Shown piece after piece: positions 1-7,766 of a stretch of 64,000 bases of DNA. The notes under the pieces were generated by a model. The model worked only from the letters and a program-made list of their open reading frames with translations, searched no databases and had not been told where the DNA came from. Source of the DNA: DASPJR01 sp035628505. GTDB lineage: Bacteria > Planctomycetota > SZUA-567 > H5-PLA8. How positions within the stretch are numbered: the first letter of the stretch is position 1; each line of letters starts with the position of its first letter. The stretch lies in NCBI GenBank assembly GCA_035628505.1, contig DASPJR010000104.1, forward strand, positions 21,408 to 85,407. The letters run 5' to 3'. Both the position numbers and the translations under genes were made by a program.

Positions 1-543
1 GGGCCCACTCTTGGCGAACCCACGGCGGTGCGCGCCATCGTTGTCGGTTACGGCCCCGTAGGCCGCACATTGACGCGAATCATGAAAGATTTCGGGATCG
101 AGCCGGTGATCATCGACATGAACATCGAAACGGTCAAGAAGCTCACCCAGGCTGACTTTTTCGCGATCTACGGTGATGCCGGCCGTCGTGAGATCCTGCG
201 CGCGGCCGGCGTTGAACACGCCGCGTTCCTCCTCGTCACACTGCCCGATCTGCCCGGGCGAATTCCGGTCGTGGCGACGGCCCGGATGCTCAATCCAACG
301 ATCAAGATTCTCACGCGGGCGCGGTACCTGGCCGAGCAGGCCATGCTTGAAGAAGCGGGCGCCACGGCGATTGCGTATGAGGAATCGGAGGTCGCCGTCT
401 CACTTGCGCGCTTTCTACTGCGCGAAATCGGCGCAAGCGAAGCCGACGTTCAGCGCGAGGCCCAGCGCATTCGCGCTGAAATCGCGGTGCGCTCCGGCTT
501 CAGCGTGGTGATGCCCTCACCGGTGCAGCGGCCGAAGCAGTAA
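1..543 (+). CDS. TrkA-N/RCK_N domain protein, 5' truncated (KefB/KefC-like C-terminus)
   Basis: The frame is open from base 1, so the gene is cut by the window edge. The visible part starts with a Rossmann fold: V-V-G-Y-G-P-V-G (GxGxxG) and an acidic residue ending strand 2 (IIDMN). This is the layout of the RCK_N/TrkA-N domain that binds NAD(H) and gates K+ efflux antiporters and Trk transporters at the cytoplasmic face of the membrane. A GTG at 28 could start a stand-alone TrkA-N protein, but no ribosome site precedes it, so the cytosolic tail of a KefB-type antiporter is preferred. The last ~50 residues are a short helical tail, not a full RCK_C domain. Its last 44 bases overlap the 3' end of the convergent membrane gene. 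Confidence 0.8.
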   Translation, partial: GPTLGEPTAVRAIVVGYGPVGRTLTRIMKDFGIEPVIIDMNIETVKKLTQADFFAIYGDAGRREILRAAGVEHAAFLLVTLPDLPGRIPVVATARMLNPTIKILTRARYLAEQAMLEEAGATAIAYEESEVAVSLARFLLREIGASEADVQREAQRIRAEIAVRSGFSVVMPSPVQRPKQ

Positions 544-1030
544 GCGCCGTTTCGCGCGTGAAAACCAGATAGAGAATGACCAGCAGAAATCCAAACAGCC
601 CACTGCAGAGATACACGACGAGAATAACCGGCGCTATCGCTGCCGCGGCGAGTATTCCGGCAAGTGTCAGAAGAGTACCGTACTCCCGGATCTCGCTTGC
701 GAGCTTCGCTGCAAGCATGGTCAGGAACTGCGTCACCAGGAGTGCCACGGCACCTGCAAAGTAAAGTTCGTAATCTTCCAGGACGTAAACGTCATCTGGA
801 TTGCGTTCGATGCTCTTCTGTAGCAGAACAGCAATCCACATCAGCACCGGGCTCAGACACAATAGCGCCGTCCAGAGTTCAAGGATGCTATAGTGAAATC
901 TCCAGTCTGAATTGCGCGTCCGAAGTTCGGCCACTTGCTGCCGGATCGTCCGCCGTGAAAGAAGAAGCAGCGGCGTGCAGAAAAGCGCCAGCAGGATAAG
1001 GAAGAAGCCAGCCTCCAGCAGAATACTCAT
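500..1030 (-). CDS. Small hydrophobic membrane protein, unknown function
   Basis: The 176-aa product has about five hydrophobic segments (roughly residues 4-24, 50-70, 91-110, 118-138 and 141-158) and an Arg-rich cytosolic loop after the first. I do not recognise a family. The ATG at 1030 is chosen because GGAAGAAGG lies just upstream; an in-frame GTG at 1045 would add five residues with no better ribosome site. The C-terminus is encoded antisense to the end of the TrkA-N gene (44-base overlap), so the two convergent genes cannot have a conventional terminator between their stop codons. Confidence 0.65.
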   Translation of the reverse strand: MSILLEAGFFLILLALFCTPLLLLSRRTIRQQVAELRTRNSDWRFHYSILELWTALLCLSPVLMWIAVLLQKSIERNPDDVYVLEDYELYFAGAVALLVTQFLTMLAAKLASEIREYGTLLTLAGILAAAAIAPVILVVYLCSGLFGFLLVILYLVFTRETALTASAAAPVRASPR

Positions 1031-1066
1031 GCCTTCTTCCACCACTACGGTGATGCGAGGTCATCT

Positions 1067-4000
1067 TTATTTGCCACTGCCCGATTTGCCTTGGCGCGCC
1101 TTGTAGCTGAACGTCGCGTCGGCCGAGTACAGCACGCCTTCGATCGAGAGCGACAGCGGAATGGTCACAGGGGTCGCGACGAGGACGTCCTTGTCCTCAG
1201 CACCATACTTGGCAACGAGCTGCGCCAGCGAATCTCCGCGGCGTGCGTAGCGGATCTCGCCTTTCTTGTAGTACCAGCGGAACGTGCCCTGCGCGTCGCT
1301 CGTTTTGCCAAGCTGGAACGAACCTGAATCCGTCACGGTGTTGCCGATCAGCAGCTTCACTCCGGCGCCGTTGGTCGCTTCGTAGAACGCGAACTTGTCG
1401 AGGTAGCCGAAGTCCTTGAAGCTCGTGAACGTGATGTTCAGCGTGTCCGAACCCGTCTTGAAATTCAGCTTCAGCTGCTTTTTGGTAATCGATACGGGAA
1501 CGACGGTGCCGGCAACGATGCTGCCGAAGCCGCCGACGGGCAGTTGCAGCGATGCCTGCGCGGAAAGCCCGGTCCCCGCGTGCGAAGCGGTGACGGTCAC
1601 GGTGTATAGCCCGGCCGCGGCGAACGTGTGCGTCGGAGTAGCACCAGTCGCCGCCAGCGTACCGTCGCCAAAGTCCCAGGAATACGTCGCATCGGGAGCA
1701 CTCGCGGCACAGCTGAACGAGACTGCTTCGCCCTTCTTCGCGGGATTCGGCGTTGCGGTTGGCCCGCTGGTAATCTGGAAGCTCTGCGTGATGGTGACGC
1801 GGTCCGACGCTTTCTCGAGCACGAACAGCGAACCACTAATGACGCCGATGTCGACGGTGATATCGCCTTTGAATGGCGCGCCGGCCGGCGTCACGATGTC
1901 GAACGTTGCCGTGTCCGTGCCGGCGGGAAGATCGATGGTGTCGGAAATCGTCGTGTAATCGGTGCCGTTTACTGCCGTGCCGCCGATGGAAAGCTTGAGC
2001 GTGTAGCTGCGCTTGGAGCTCTGCGTGCGCGTAATCGTGAACGTGCCCTTGTCGCCCGGGCCGGCAACCGCGTCTGTCGCGGCGATGCTGATGTGCGACA
2101 TGTCATCGTCGTCGGTGACGCTGTTGGCCGCGCTGCTGACCGTTCCCAGCACGTAAGCGGCATCTTCAAGCAGGGAGATGCTCAGCGATTCGGTGCCTTC
2201 GATGTCCGTGTCGTCGATGACCAGCGGCTCGACTGCAACACTTGCGGAGCCTGCAGGAATGGTCGCCGTGAGCGGCAAGGCAGTGAAATCGGTTCCGTTG
2301 ATCGCGCCGCCGCCGAAACTGTAGCGCACGACAAGAGGGTTGCTCGTATCGCCCGTGCGGCTGATCGTGAAGAGCGGATTGGCCGTACCACCTTCGATTC
2401 CAGAAGAGCTCGTGGCGATTGTCACCGTCGGCGGCGAACTGAGCTGCAGCGAAAGCGAGATGCCGCCGGTGTCACCGTCGTAGCCGTCGAGCGCGATATA
2501 GTAAGTCTGCCCCGACGTCGCAGCGAAATAGACCAGGCTGGTGAACGTCGTCGACGACGCATCATCATTCGATGAGACGGCCGTCAGTGCGTTGACCGCC
2601 GATCCCGTGTACACGGCGAGCACCGTGTCGAAGGTGCTGCCCTCGGTTTTCAGTACCACGCGCCCGCTCGCCGGGGCCGTCCACGACCACCACACAGACT
2701 TTGAAGCCGTCACCTGCGCGTGCGCCGGCTCGCCGGTTTCGGCAGTGGCGCTGTTGTTGTACGCCAGGGCGGAAGCGCTGCTGCCGGTGAGAGTAAAAGC
2801 GCTGCCGAAGTTGTCGTTTCCAGGCGCGGCAGCAGGCGCAAGTGCGAGGGCCATGCGGATGTTTCCGAACGCAAAGTTGGTCCCCGTGCTGTCCACCGCA
2901 ATCTGGTATGTCGTGCCGGACACCGCCGTGAACGTGACTTCACTGTTCAGCGTATTGGCGTCGAAATCGTCATTGTTGACCACCAGGCTCAGGCCGTTGA
3001 CAGCCGTTCCGGTGTACACGGCCAGGATCGTGTCGAACGGGCTGCCGTACGTGTTGATTGTCGCCGTGCCGTTTGCGGGCGCGGTCCATGACCACCACAC
3101 CGAGTTTCCGTTCGCGTTTGCAAAATGAGCGGGTTCTCCGGCCTCGGCTGTTGAGCCCACATTTGATCCCGCGGCTTCCGTGCTGAAGCCCTGAAGAACA
3201 ATGCGGCTGGCAAAAGCGTCGTTGGGAGGAGTGGCTCCGGCCTGCGTCAGGTTGAGCTGCACGTCACGTCCGCCGCCTTCGGCGACCAGGTAGCCGTCGA
3301 CGACGATCTGGTAGACCGTGCCACTTGTCGCTGAGAACGTAACACGGCTGCTGAGGACATTGGTAGATTCGTCATCGTTGCTCGAAATCTCTGTAAGCGC
3401 GTTGACGGCGCTTCCCGTGTACACAGCAAGAACGGTGTCGAAGTTGCTGCCCGCGGTCGTGATCGTCACCAGGCCGTTTGACGGTGCGGACCAGCTGTAC
3501 CAGATGGACGATTTGGGCGACAAACCCGCGTGGTTCGGCTCGCCGGTTTGAGGGGAGGCGTTCTGTGTCGAGCCGTACGCCGTTGCCGTCGCGCCGCTGA
3601 CCAGGACGCGGCCTGCGAAGTCATCATTTCTTGGCCGGAAAGCGTCGTGTGAGAGCACCAGGACTTCAACTTCGCCGCTGTTTCCATCGCGCGTATCCAC
3701 AGCGATGATGTACTCCGTGCCGGCCACCGCCTCGAAAGCAACGATGCGAGTCTGCGCATAGAGACTGAACAATTGTCCGTTATTACTGCCCACTTCGGTT
3801 AATGCGTCCAGTGCTGTCCCGGTATAGACGGCCAGGGCCGGCTCAAAGGTTTTCCCGCGGGCGCTTAGGTTGACCCAGCCATTTGCCGGCGCCGTCCACT
3901 TCCACCACACGGATCGTCCGCCGTCGACTGCCGCATGCCTGGGCTCGTTGGGTTCTTTGGTGGCGTCAACCAGCGTGCCGGTTACGCCCGTTGGAAAGCC

Positions 4001-5527
4001 GTTGATCGCCGTGCGGTTGGCGAAGGCGTCATTTGGCGGACCCGCGGGGGCGCTCACGAGAATATTCACCGCTGCCGAAACGGTCACCGCGCCGGCGTTG
4101 TCGGTTGCCGCGGCGGTAAGGCGATAGTTTCCGCCCGGGAGGTTATTCAGCGTCGCCGTGTACGGCGCGGCCGTGCTCTCGCCGACCTTGGCCGTGCCCT
4201 GGAAGAATTCAACCTTTGTAATCGTGCCATCGCTGTCCGACGCATTCGCGCTGATCTGCACGCTCGCAGGAGCGGCGAAACTCGCGTTGTCCACGGGCGC
4301 GGTAATGCTGACGCTCGGCGCAGCGTTGCCGCCGCCTTTCGACGCGCGGAATCCGGCAAGAATGGAAACCGTGTTGTTAATCGCTCGCGCATTATCCGCC
4401 TGATCGGCCACACCGATTGGAACGCCGCGGAAGGACAGATTCGGATTTGAGAAGTACGGAATCTTCTCGCCAGGGTAGCTCATCACGGTGCCGTAGCGCG
4501 TGCCTTCGGCGATGAAATTATGGCCGTAAGCGTAGGAAAACGCGCCCTGTCCGCCCGAGTTCGCCTTGTCGTGCGCGCAGCCGAGATTGTGGCCGAGCTC
4601 GTGAATGTACGTGTGGTTCTTCACACAGGTACGGTCGACGACGCTGAAGGCCGCTTCTTCGAAGCTCGGGCTGGGATTGGTCATCACGTACGCAATGCCG
4701 CACGCGTCGCTGAGACTGTCCACGAGCAGGCAGACCACGTCCGCGCCGTGCTGGTCGCGCAGCGCATGGACGTCATCCATGAAGCCGTCGTTCTTTTCTG
4801 CCAGCCGCGTAAGATCGGTTTCGCTCTTGCCCGTTTCGTTGTAGCTCAGCTGCCCGCGATGGACGAGGTTCAGAGTCGCGTTGATCTGGCTGTTGCTGAA
4901 CACGGTGTTCGCGTCGGAGATGGCCAGGTCGATGACTGAATTGATTCCGTTCAGCCCGCCGGCGCCGTTCATCGCGGCGGCCGTGTAAACGATCATCACG
5001 TCGATCTGGCTGTTCGCTCGCGGCGCCACCGCGCGCGTCGAGGCCAGGTTGGCCTTGTGATCGAGAACTTTAGGGCGCAGGAACTGGCTGCGGTCAATTT
5101 CGGCGATAACCTGCTGGCCGTTGCCGTGGTAGTGAATGCTGAAAACGCCGCGTCCGGGAATTTCAATCAAGCCGGCCATCGCATCGTTGCACAGCGCCAG
5201 CTGCACCAGGCTGTCTGGGAAGCCCTCCACCGTGCCGCGCCACACCGACCGGCCTGCTTCGATGGTCTGAACGGACGTGATCACCGCCGTGAAAACGGCA
5301 TCGTCAAAAAGATTGAGCAGCAGCCGCGTGCCGCCTTCCTTCGTCTGTATCGGCAGTGATGTCGCGTTCAGCGGCGCCGTCCGCACGCGCTTGTCCCCCA
5401 CGCTGGGCGCGCAGCGCGAGGCTACTCCCTGCGTGTAGTTGACGCGAAACAGCGCCGGAACGTCTTCGGCTTTCACGGATGCGATGGCCAGAAGCAGGCT
5501 GAGCAGAGCAAGAATGCGGATGCGCAT
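1067..5527 (-). CDS. Secreted metzincin-type (reprolysin-like) metalloprotease with Ig, four repeated modules, Calx-beta and PKD domains
   Basis: 1,486 aa. A signal peptide (1-20, ending VKA) leads to a catalytic domain with the zinc motif HELGHNLGCAHD at residues 309-320: H309, E310, H313, G316 and H319 fit HExxHxxGxxH. A V-M-S-Y Met-turn follows. These are hallmarks of M12-type metzincins, so the protein should be a secreted Zn-endopeptidase. A bacterial Ig-like domain (~405-490) precedes four copies of a ~130-aa beta module starting near residues 496, 629, 766 and 901, each with NDxFxxR, a W-x-W-[ST]-A-P core and an L-A-V-Y-T-G motif. Then come two Calx-beta-like domains (~1033-1235) and a PKD domain (~1255-1340, W-D-F-G-D-G-T). 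The C-terminal ~140 residues are unassigned. GAGGGA lies about 10 nt before the ATG. The beta modules suggest cell-surface or matrix attachment; this role is inferred. Confidence 0.88.
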   Translation of the reverse strand: MRIRILALLSLLLAIASVKAEDVPALFRVNYTQGVASRCAPSVGDKRVRTAPLNATSLPIQTKEGGTRLLLNLFDDAVFTAVITSVQTIEAGRSVWRGTVEGFPDSLVQLALCNDAMAGLIEIPGRGVFSIHYHGNGQQVIAEIDRSQFLRPKVLDHKANLASTRAVAPRANSQIDVMIVYTAAAMNGAGGLNGINSVIDLAISDANTVFSNSQINATLNLVHRGQLSYNETGKSETDLTRLAEKNDGFMDDVHALRDQHGADVVCLLVDSLSDACGIAYVMTNPSPSFEEAAFSVVDRTCVKNHTYIHELGHNLGCAHDKANSGGQGAFSYAYGHNFIAEGTRYGTVMSYPGEKIPYFSNPNLSFRGVPIGVADQADNARAINNTVSILAGFRASKGGGNAAPSVSITAPVDNASFAAPASVQISANASDSDGTITKVEFFQGTAKVGESTAAPYTATLNNLPGGNYRLTAAATDNAGAVTVSAAVNILVSAPAGPPNDAFANRTAINGFPTGVTGTLVDATKEPNEPRHAAVDGGRSVWWKWTAPANGWVNLSARGKTFEPALAVYTGTALDALTEVGSNNGQLFSLYAQTRIVAFEAVAGTEYIIAVDTRDGNSGEVEVLVLSHDAFRPRNDDFAGRVLVSGATATAYGSTQNASPQTGEPNHAGLSPKSSIWYSWSAPSNGLVTITTAGSNFDTVLAVYTGSAVNALTEISSNDDESTNVLSSRVTFSATSGTVYQIVVDGYLVAEGGGRDVQLNLTQAGATPPNDAFASRIVLQGFSTEAAGSNVGSTAEAGEPAHFANANGNSVWWSWTAPANGTATINTYGSPFDTILAVYTGTAVNGLSLVVNNDDFDANTLNSEVTFTAVSGTTYQIAVDSTGTNFAFGNIRMALALAPAAAPGNDNFGSAFTLTGSSASALAYNNSATAETGEPAHAQVTASKSVWWSWTAPASGRVVLKTEGSTFDTVLAVYTGSAVNALTAVSSNDDASSTTFTSLVYFAATSGQTYYIALDGYDGDTGGISLSLQLSSPPTVTIATSSSGIEGGTANPLFTISRTGDTSNPLVVRYSFGGGAINGTDFTALPLTATIPAGSASVAVEPLVIDDTDIEGTESLSISLLEDAAYVLGTVSSAANSVTDDDDMSHISIAATDAVAGPGDKGTFTITRTQSSKRSYTLKLSIGGTAVNGTDYTTISDTIDLPAGTDTATFDIVTPAGAPFKGDITVDIGVISGSLFVLEKASDRVTITQSFQITSGPTATPNPAKKGEAVSFSCAASAPDATYSWDFGDGTLAATGATPTHTFAAAGLYTVTVTASHAGTGLSAQASLQLPVGGFGSIVAGTVVPVSITKKQLKLNFKTGSDTLNITFTSFKDFGYLDKFAFYEATNGAGVKLLIGNTVTDSGSFQLGKTSDAQGTFRWYYKKGEIRYARRGDSLAQLVAKYGAEDKDVLVATPVTIPLSLSIEGVLYSADATFSYKARQGKSGSGK

Positions 5528-5677
5528 GGGCGTGATTTCCCTCGTGCTTAATGGCAGCGGTCATTCTTTCGTGCGGCGTGTTTGAGAAACGCTTACTGTG
5601 TTATGCGTTTGCCCCATGAAAAGCCAGACGAAATATGCTGATGATGGGCGGACTCAGCTTGAGGGTAAATACCTACG

Positions 5678-5707
5678 GCAGAAGCCGGCACATGAACCGG
5701 CTTCTGC
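5678..5707. terminator. 11-bp hairpin after the MDR dehydrogenase gene
   Basis: GCAGAAGCCGG at 5678-5688 pairs perfectly with CCGGCTTCTGC at 5697-5707 around an 8-nt loop. It lies 27 nt past the stop codon of the minus-strand dehydrogenase gene. There is no clear U tract, so intrinsic termination is only likely; it may act as a 3' stabilising structure. Confidence 0.45.
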
Positions 5708-5733
5708 ATAAAGAGACAGGTGTTTGCGACTGG

Positions 5734-6771
5734 TTACACCGATAGTACGATCTTGCCCATCTGCTGGCCGGCTTCCATGCGTTCGATCGCTTTGGCGTAC
5801 TGTTCCAGCGGGAAAACCTTGTCGATCAGCGGCTTGATGCCGCGCTCACCGGCAGCCTTCACCAGCCGGCGCATGTCTTCCATGCTCCCCATCGTCGAGC
5901 CCAGCAGCGAGAAATGATTCCAATAAAGCTGCTGCAGATTGATTTCGGCCTGCGGCCCGCCGGTAATGCCGCACGTGACGATGCGCCCGCCGCGACGGAG
6001 CGAGGCCATGCTGACCAGCAGCGTCGGCGCGCCCACGGTGTCGAAGGCGATGTCGGCACCGCGTCCGCCAGTCGCGGCTTTGACTGCTGCGCCGATGTCG
6101 GGCGTGGTGCGGTAGTTGATCGTCGCCTTCGCGCCCAGCGCCGTGGCGGCTTTCAGCTTTTCATCCGAGGAACTGGTCACGATCGTTGAAGCGCCGGCAA
6201 GATTGCACAACTGGTGCGCGGCCACGGCCACGCCGCCGCCGATGCCATGAATCAGCACCGTCTCGCCGGCTTCCACCTTCGCTCTTACGAACAGCATGCG
6301 CCAGGCCGTGATATGAGCCAGCGGCAGCGCGGCGGCCTCTTCCCAGCTTAAATTTGCCGGCTTGGGGAAGAGATTGATGGCGGGCACGACGGCGTACTCG
6401 GCATAGACGCCCTGCAGCTGGAAGCCGATGATGCGGAAACTCGCGCATTCGCTATTCATGCCACGCAGGCAGTATTCGCACTGCATGCAGGAGACGCCGG
6501 GATTGACGACGACTTCCGTGCCGGGTTTGAGCGGCAGGTTTTCACAGCCCGGGCCGAGTGCTTCGAGCACGCCGGCAGCATCCGAGCCCAGTACGTGCGG
6601 GCCCTGCAGCGTCAGCCCCGGCCGGCCGCGGCGGACCCAGATATCCAGATGATTGAGCGCCGCGGCTTTGACGCGGATGAGCGCCTGACCGAAACCGGGC
6701 GAAGGCTTCGGGATATCGCCTGTTTTGAGTTTCTCCGGCCCGCCGAACTCCGTGACAAACGCTGCTCGCAT
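5734..6771 (-). CDS. Zinc-binding MDR-family alcohol dehydrogenase/quinone oxidoreductase
   Basis: 345 aa, normal for medium-chain dehydrogenase/reductases. The N-terminal GroES-like domain has the structural zinc set C95, C98, C101 and C109. The position that usually carries the catalytic zinc Cys reads ALNHLDIW (residues 38-45), so the catalytic zinc is probably absent, as in several MDR subfamilies. A Rossmann half with G-I-G-G-G-V-A-V-A-A (~165-175) should bind NAD(P)H. The ATG at 6771 is selected because GAGGGGG lies 5-10 nt upstream; the open frame continues 300 bases further with no such site. The gene is divergent from the thermonuclease homologue. The substrate cannot be told from sequence. 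Confidence 0.85.
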   Translation of the reverse strand: MRAAFVTEFGGPEKLKTGDIPKPSPGFGQALIRVKAAALNHLDIWVRRGRPGLTLQGPHVLGSDAAGVLEALGPGCENLPLKPGTEVVVNPGVSCMQCEYCLRGMNSECASFRIIGFQLQGVYAEYAVVPAINLFPKPANLSWEEAAALPLAHITAWRMLFVRAKVEAGETVLIHGIGGGVAVAAHQLCNLAGASTIVTSSSDEKLKAATALGAKATINYRTTPDIGAAVKAATGGRGADIAFDTVGAPTLLVSMASLRRGGRIVTCGITGGPQAEINLQQLYWNHFSLLGSTMGSMEDMRRLVKAAGERGIKPLIDKVFPLEQYAKAIERMEAGQQMGKIVLSV

Positions 6772-6829
6772 GTTTTCCCCCTCTGATCGGTCTGCGAATA
6801 AAAAGGAGATTTGACGATACACGCCACAG

Positions 6830-7423
6830 ATGAGTTCGCGAGGCAAGATTTCTTCGAAAGCTTCAGTGTTGCTGGCGTGTGCAGCCGCGCTCGTGGCGCT
6901 GCTGCTTTCACAGCCTGCATACAGGCAGCGTCCGCCGCGAACGTCACAGCCGCATCCGCAGCAAGCCGCCAAGCCGTCTGGCAGCGGTACGCGCGCGCGC
7001 GTGGTTAAAGTCATTGATGGCGACACGCTGCAGGTGCTGATCCTGGGCGATGGCGCCGCCGAGCCGGTCAAAGACACGCTGCGTGTTTATGGCATCAACA
7101 CGCCGGAATTGCATCCCCGTCCTGGCGCGCCGCGCGAGAGCTTCGTGGTCGAGCCGTTTGCACGCGAAGCGCAGGAATACCTGGCCTTGCTGTGTCCGGT
7201 TGGGAGCGAAATTACAATCGTTGAAAAGAATCGGGACCGCTACGGCCGGCTGCTTGGGGTTGTGCTGCTCGGGGACGGGCGCGACGCCAACCGGCTGATG
7301 GTGGAGTCCGGCCTGGCGCGCGCGTATGTGCTGCGCGACAACAAGAACGATCCGCTGCTTAAGGAGTACCTCAAAGCGCAAGCTGAGGCCGAGGCCGCGC
7401 AGCGGGGACAGTGGAAGAAGTGA
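6830..7423 (+). CDS. Membrane-anchored staphylococcal-nuclease (SNase/TNase) homologue
   Basis: 197 aa. One N-terminal hydrophobic segment (~10-30) acts as signal or anchor, followed by a Pro/Gln-rich linker and an SNase-like OB fold (~53-195). Family landmarks are V-I-D-G-D-T (D63, D65), R85 in LRVYG, T91-P92-E93, and D-R-Y-G-R-L-L-G carrying the second catalytic Arg. The Ca2+ ligand equivalent to Asp40 of S. aureus nuclease (normally G-I-D-x-P-E) is Asn90 here (GINTPE), which could weaken metal binding. The expected role is extracytoplasmic cleavage of nucleic acid. No strong ribosome site precedes the ATG at 6830. It is convergent with the next small gene, 7 nt away. Confidence 0.8.
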   Translation: MSSRGKISSKASVLLACAAALVALLLSQPAYRQRPPRTSQPHPQQAAKPSGSGTRARVVKVIDGDTLQVLILGDGAAEPVKDTLRVYGINTPELHPRPGAPRESFVVEPFAREAQEYLALLCPVGSEITIVEKNRDRYGRLLGVVLLGDGRDANRLMVESGLARAYVLRDNKNDPLLKEYLKAQAEAEAAQRGQWKK

Positions 7424-7430
7424 CGTTGAG

Positions 7431-7652
7431 TTAGACTTTGTTCTCTTTGCGGTGCAGGCGCAGCCCTTCCAGATGCTGCTTCATCAGGTCGGGCTTGTGC
7501 TTATTCAAGCTGCGTTCGATGTTGTAGCCGTCGATGCTCTTCTCGCCCTTTTTCAGGAGATTTGCTGCCGCTTGAATTTTCGCCGCTGCGGCCACAAGTT
7601 CGCTCCAGCCGTCTTCAGCCATCTGATAGGGATTCACGTCGTTCTCAGCCAT
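7431..7652 (-). CDS. Small hypothetical protein (73 aa)
   Basis: The product is soluble and helical with no cysteines: an acidic N-terminus, an Ala-rich stretch (AAAAKIQAAANLL) and a basic C-terminus. No family is recognised. The start is ATG with a weak AGAAAG upstream. The start lies directly beside the TTTCTGG repeat cluster. Amino-acid composition looks coding rather than shadow, and no longer gene overlaps it. Confidence 0.5.
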   Translation of the reverse strand: MAENDVNPYQMAEDGWSELVAAAAKIQAAANLLKKGEKSIDGYNIERSLNKHKPDLMKQHLEGLRLHRKENKV

Positions 7653-7663
7653 GGTCGCTTTCT

Positions 7664-7757
7664 GTTTCTGGTTTCTGGTTTCTAGTTTCTGGTTCTGCCA
7701 AAAACAATTTCTGGTTCTCTACTACAGAGAACCAGAAACCGCAAACCAGAAACCATC
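7664..7757. repeat. TTTCTGG heptamer array with a 13-bp perfect inverted repeat
   Basis: About 7668-7696 is a run of heptamers (TTTCTGG, TTTCTGG, TTTCTAG, TTTCTGG). At 7708-7738, TTTCTGGTTCTCT and its exact reverse complement flank the loop ACTAC. Further reverse-complement copies (AACCAGAAACC) follow up to 7757. The element fills the gap between two minus-strand genes and could fold as one long hairpin, perhaps terminating the secreted-protein gene that ends at 7767. Confidence 0.75.
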
Positions 7758-7766
7758 AACCGCGGT

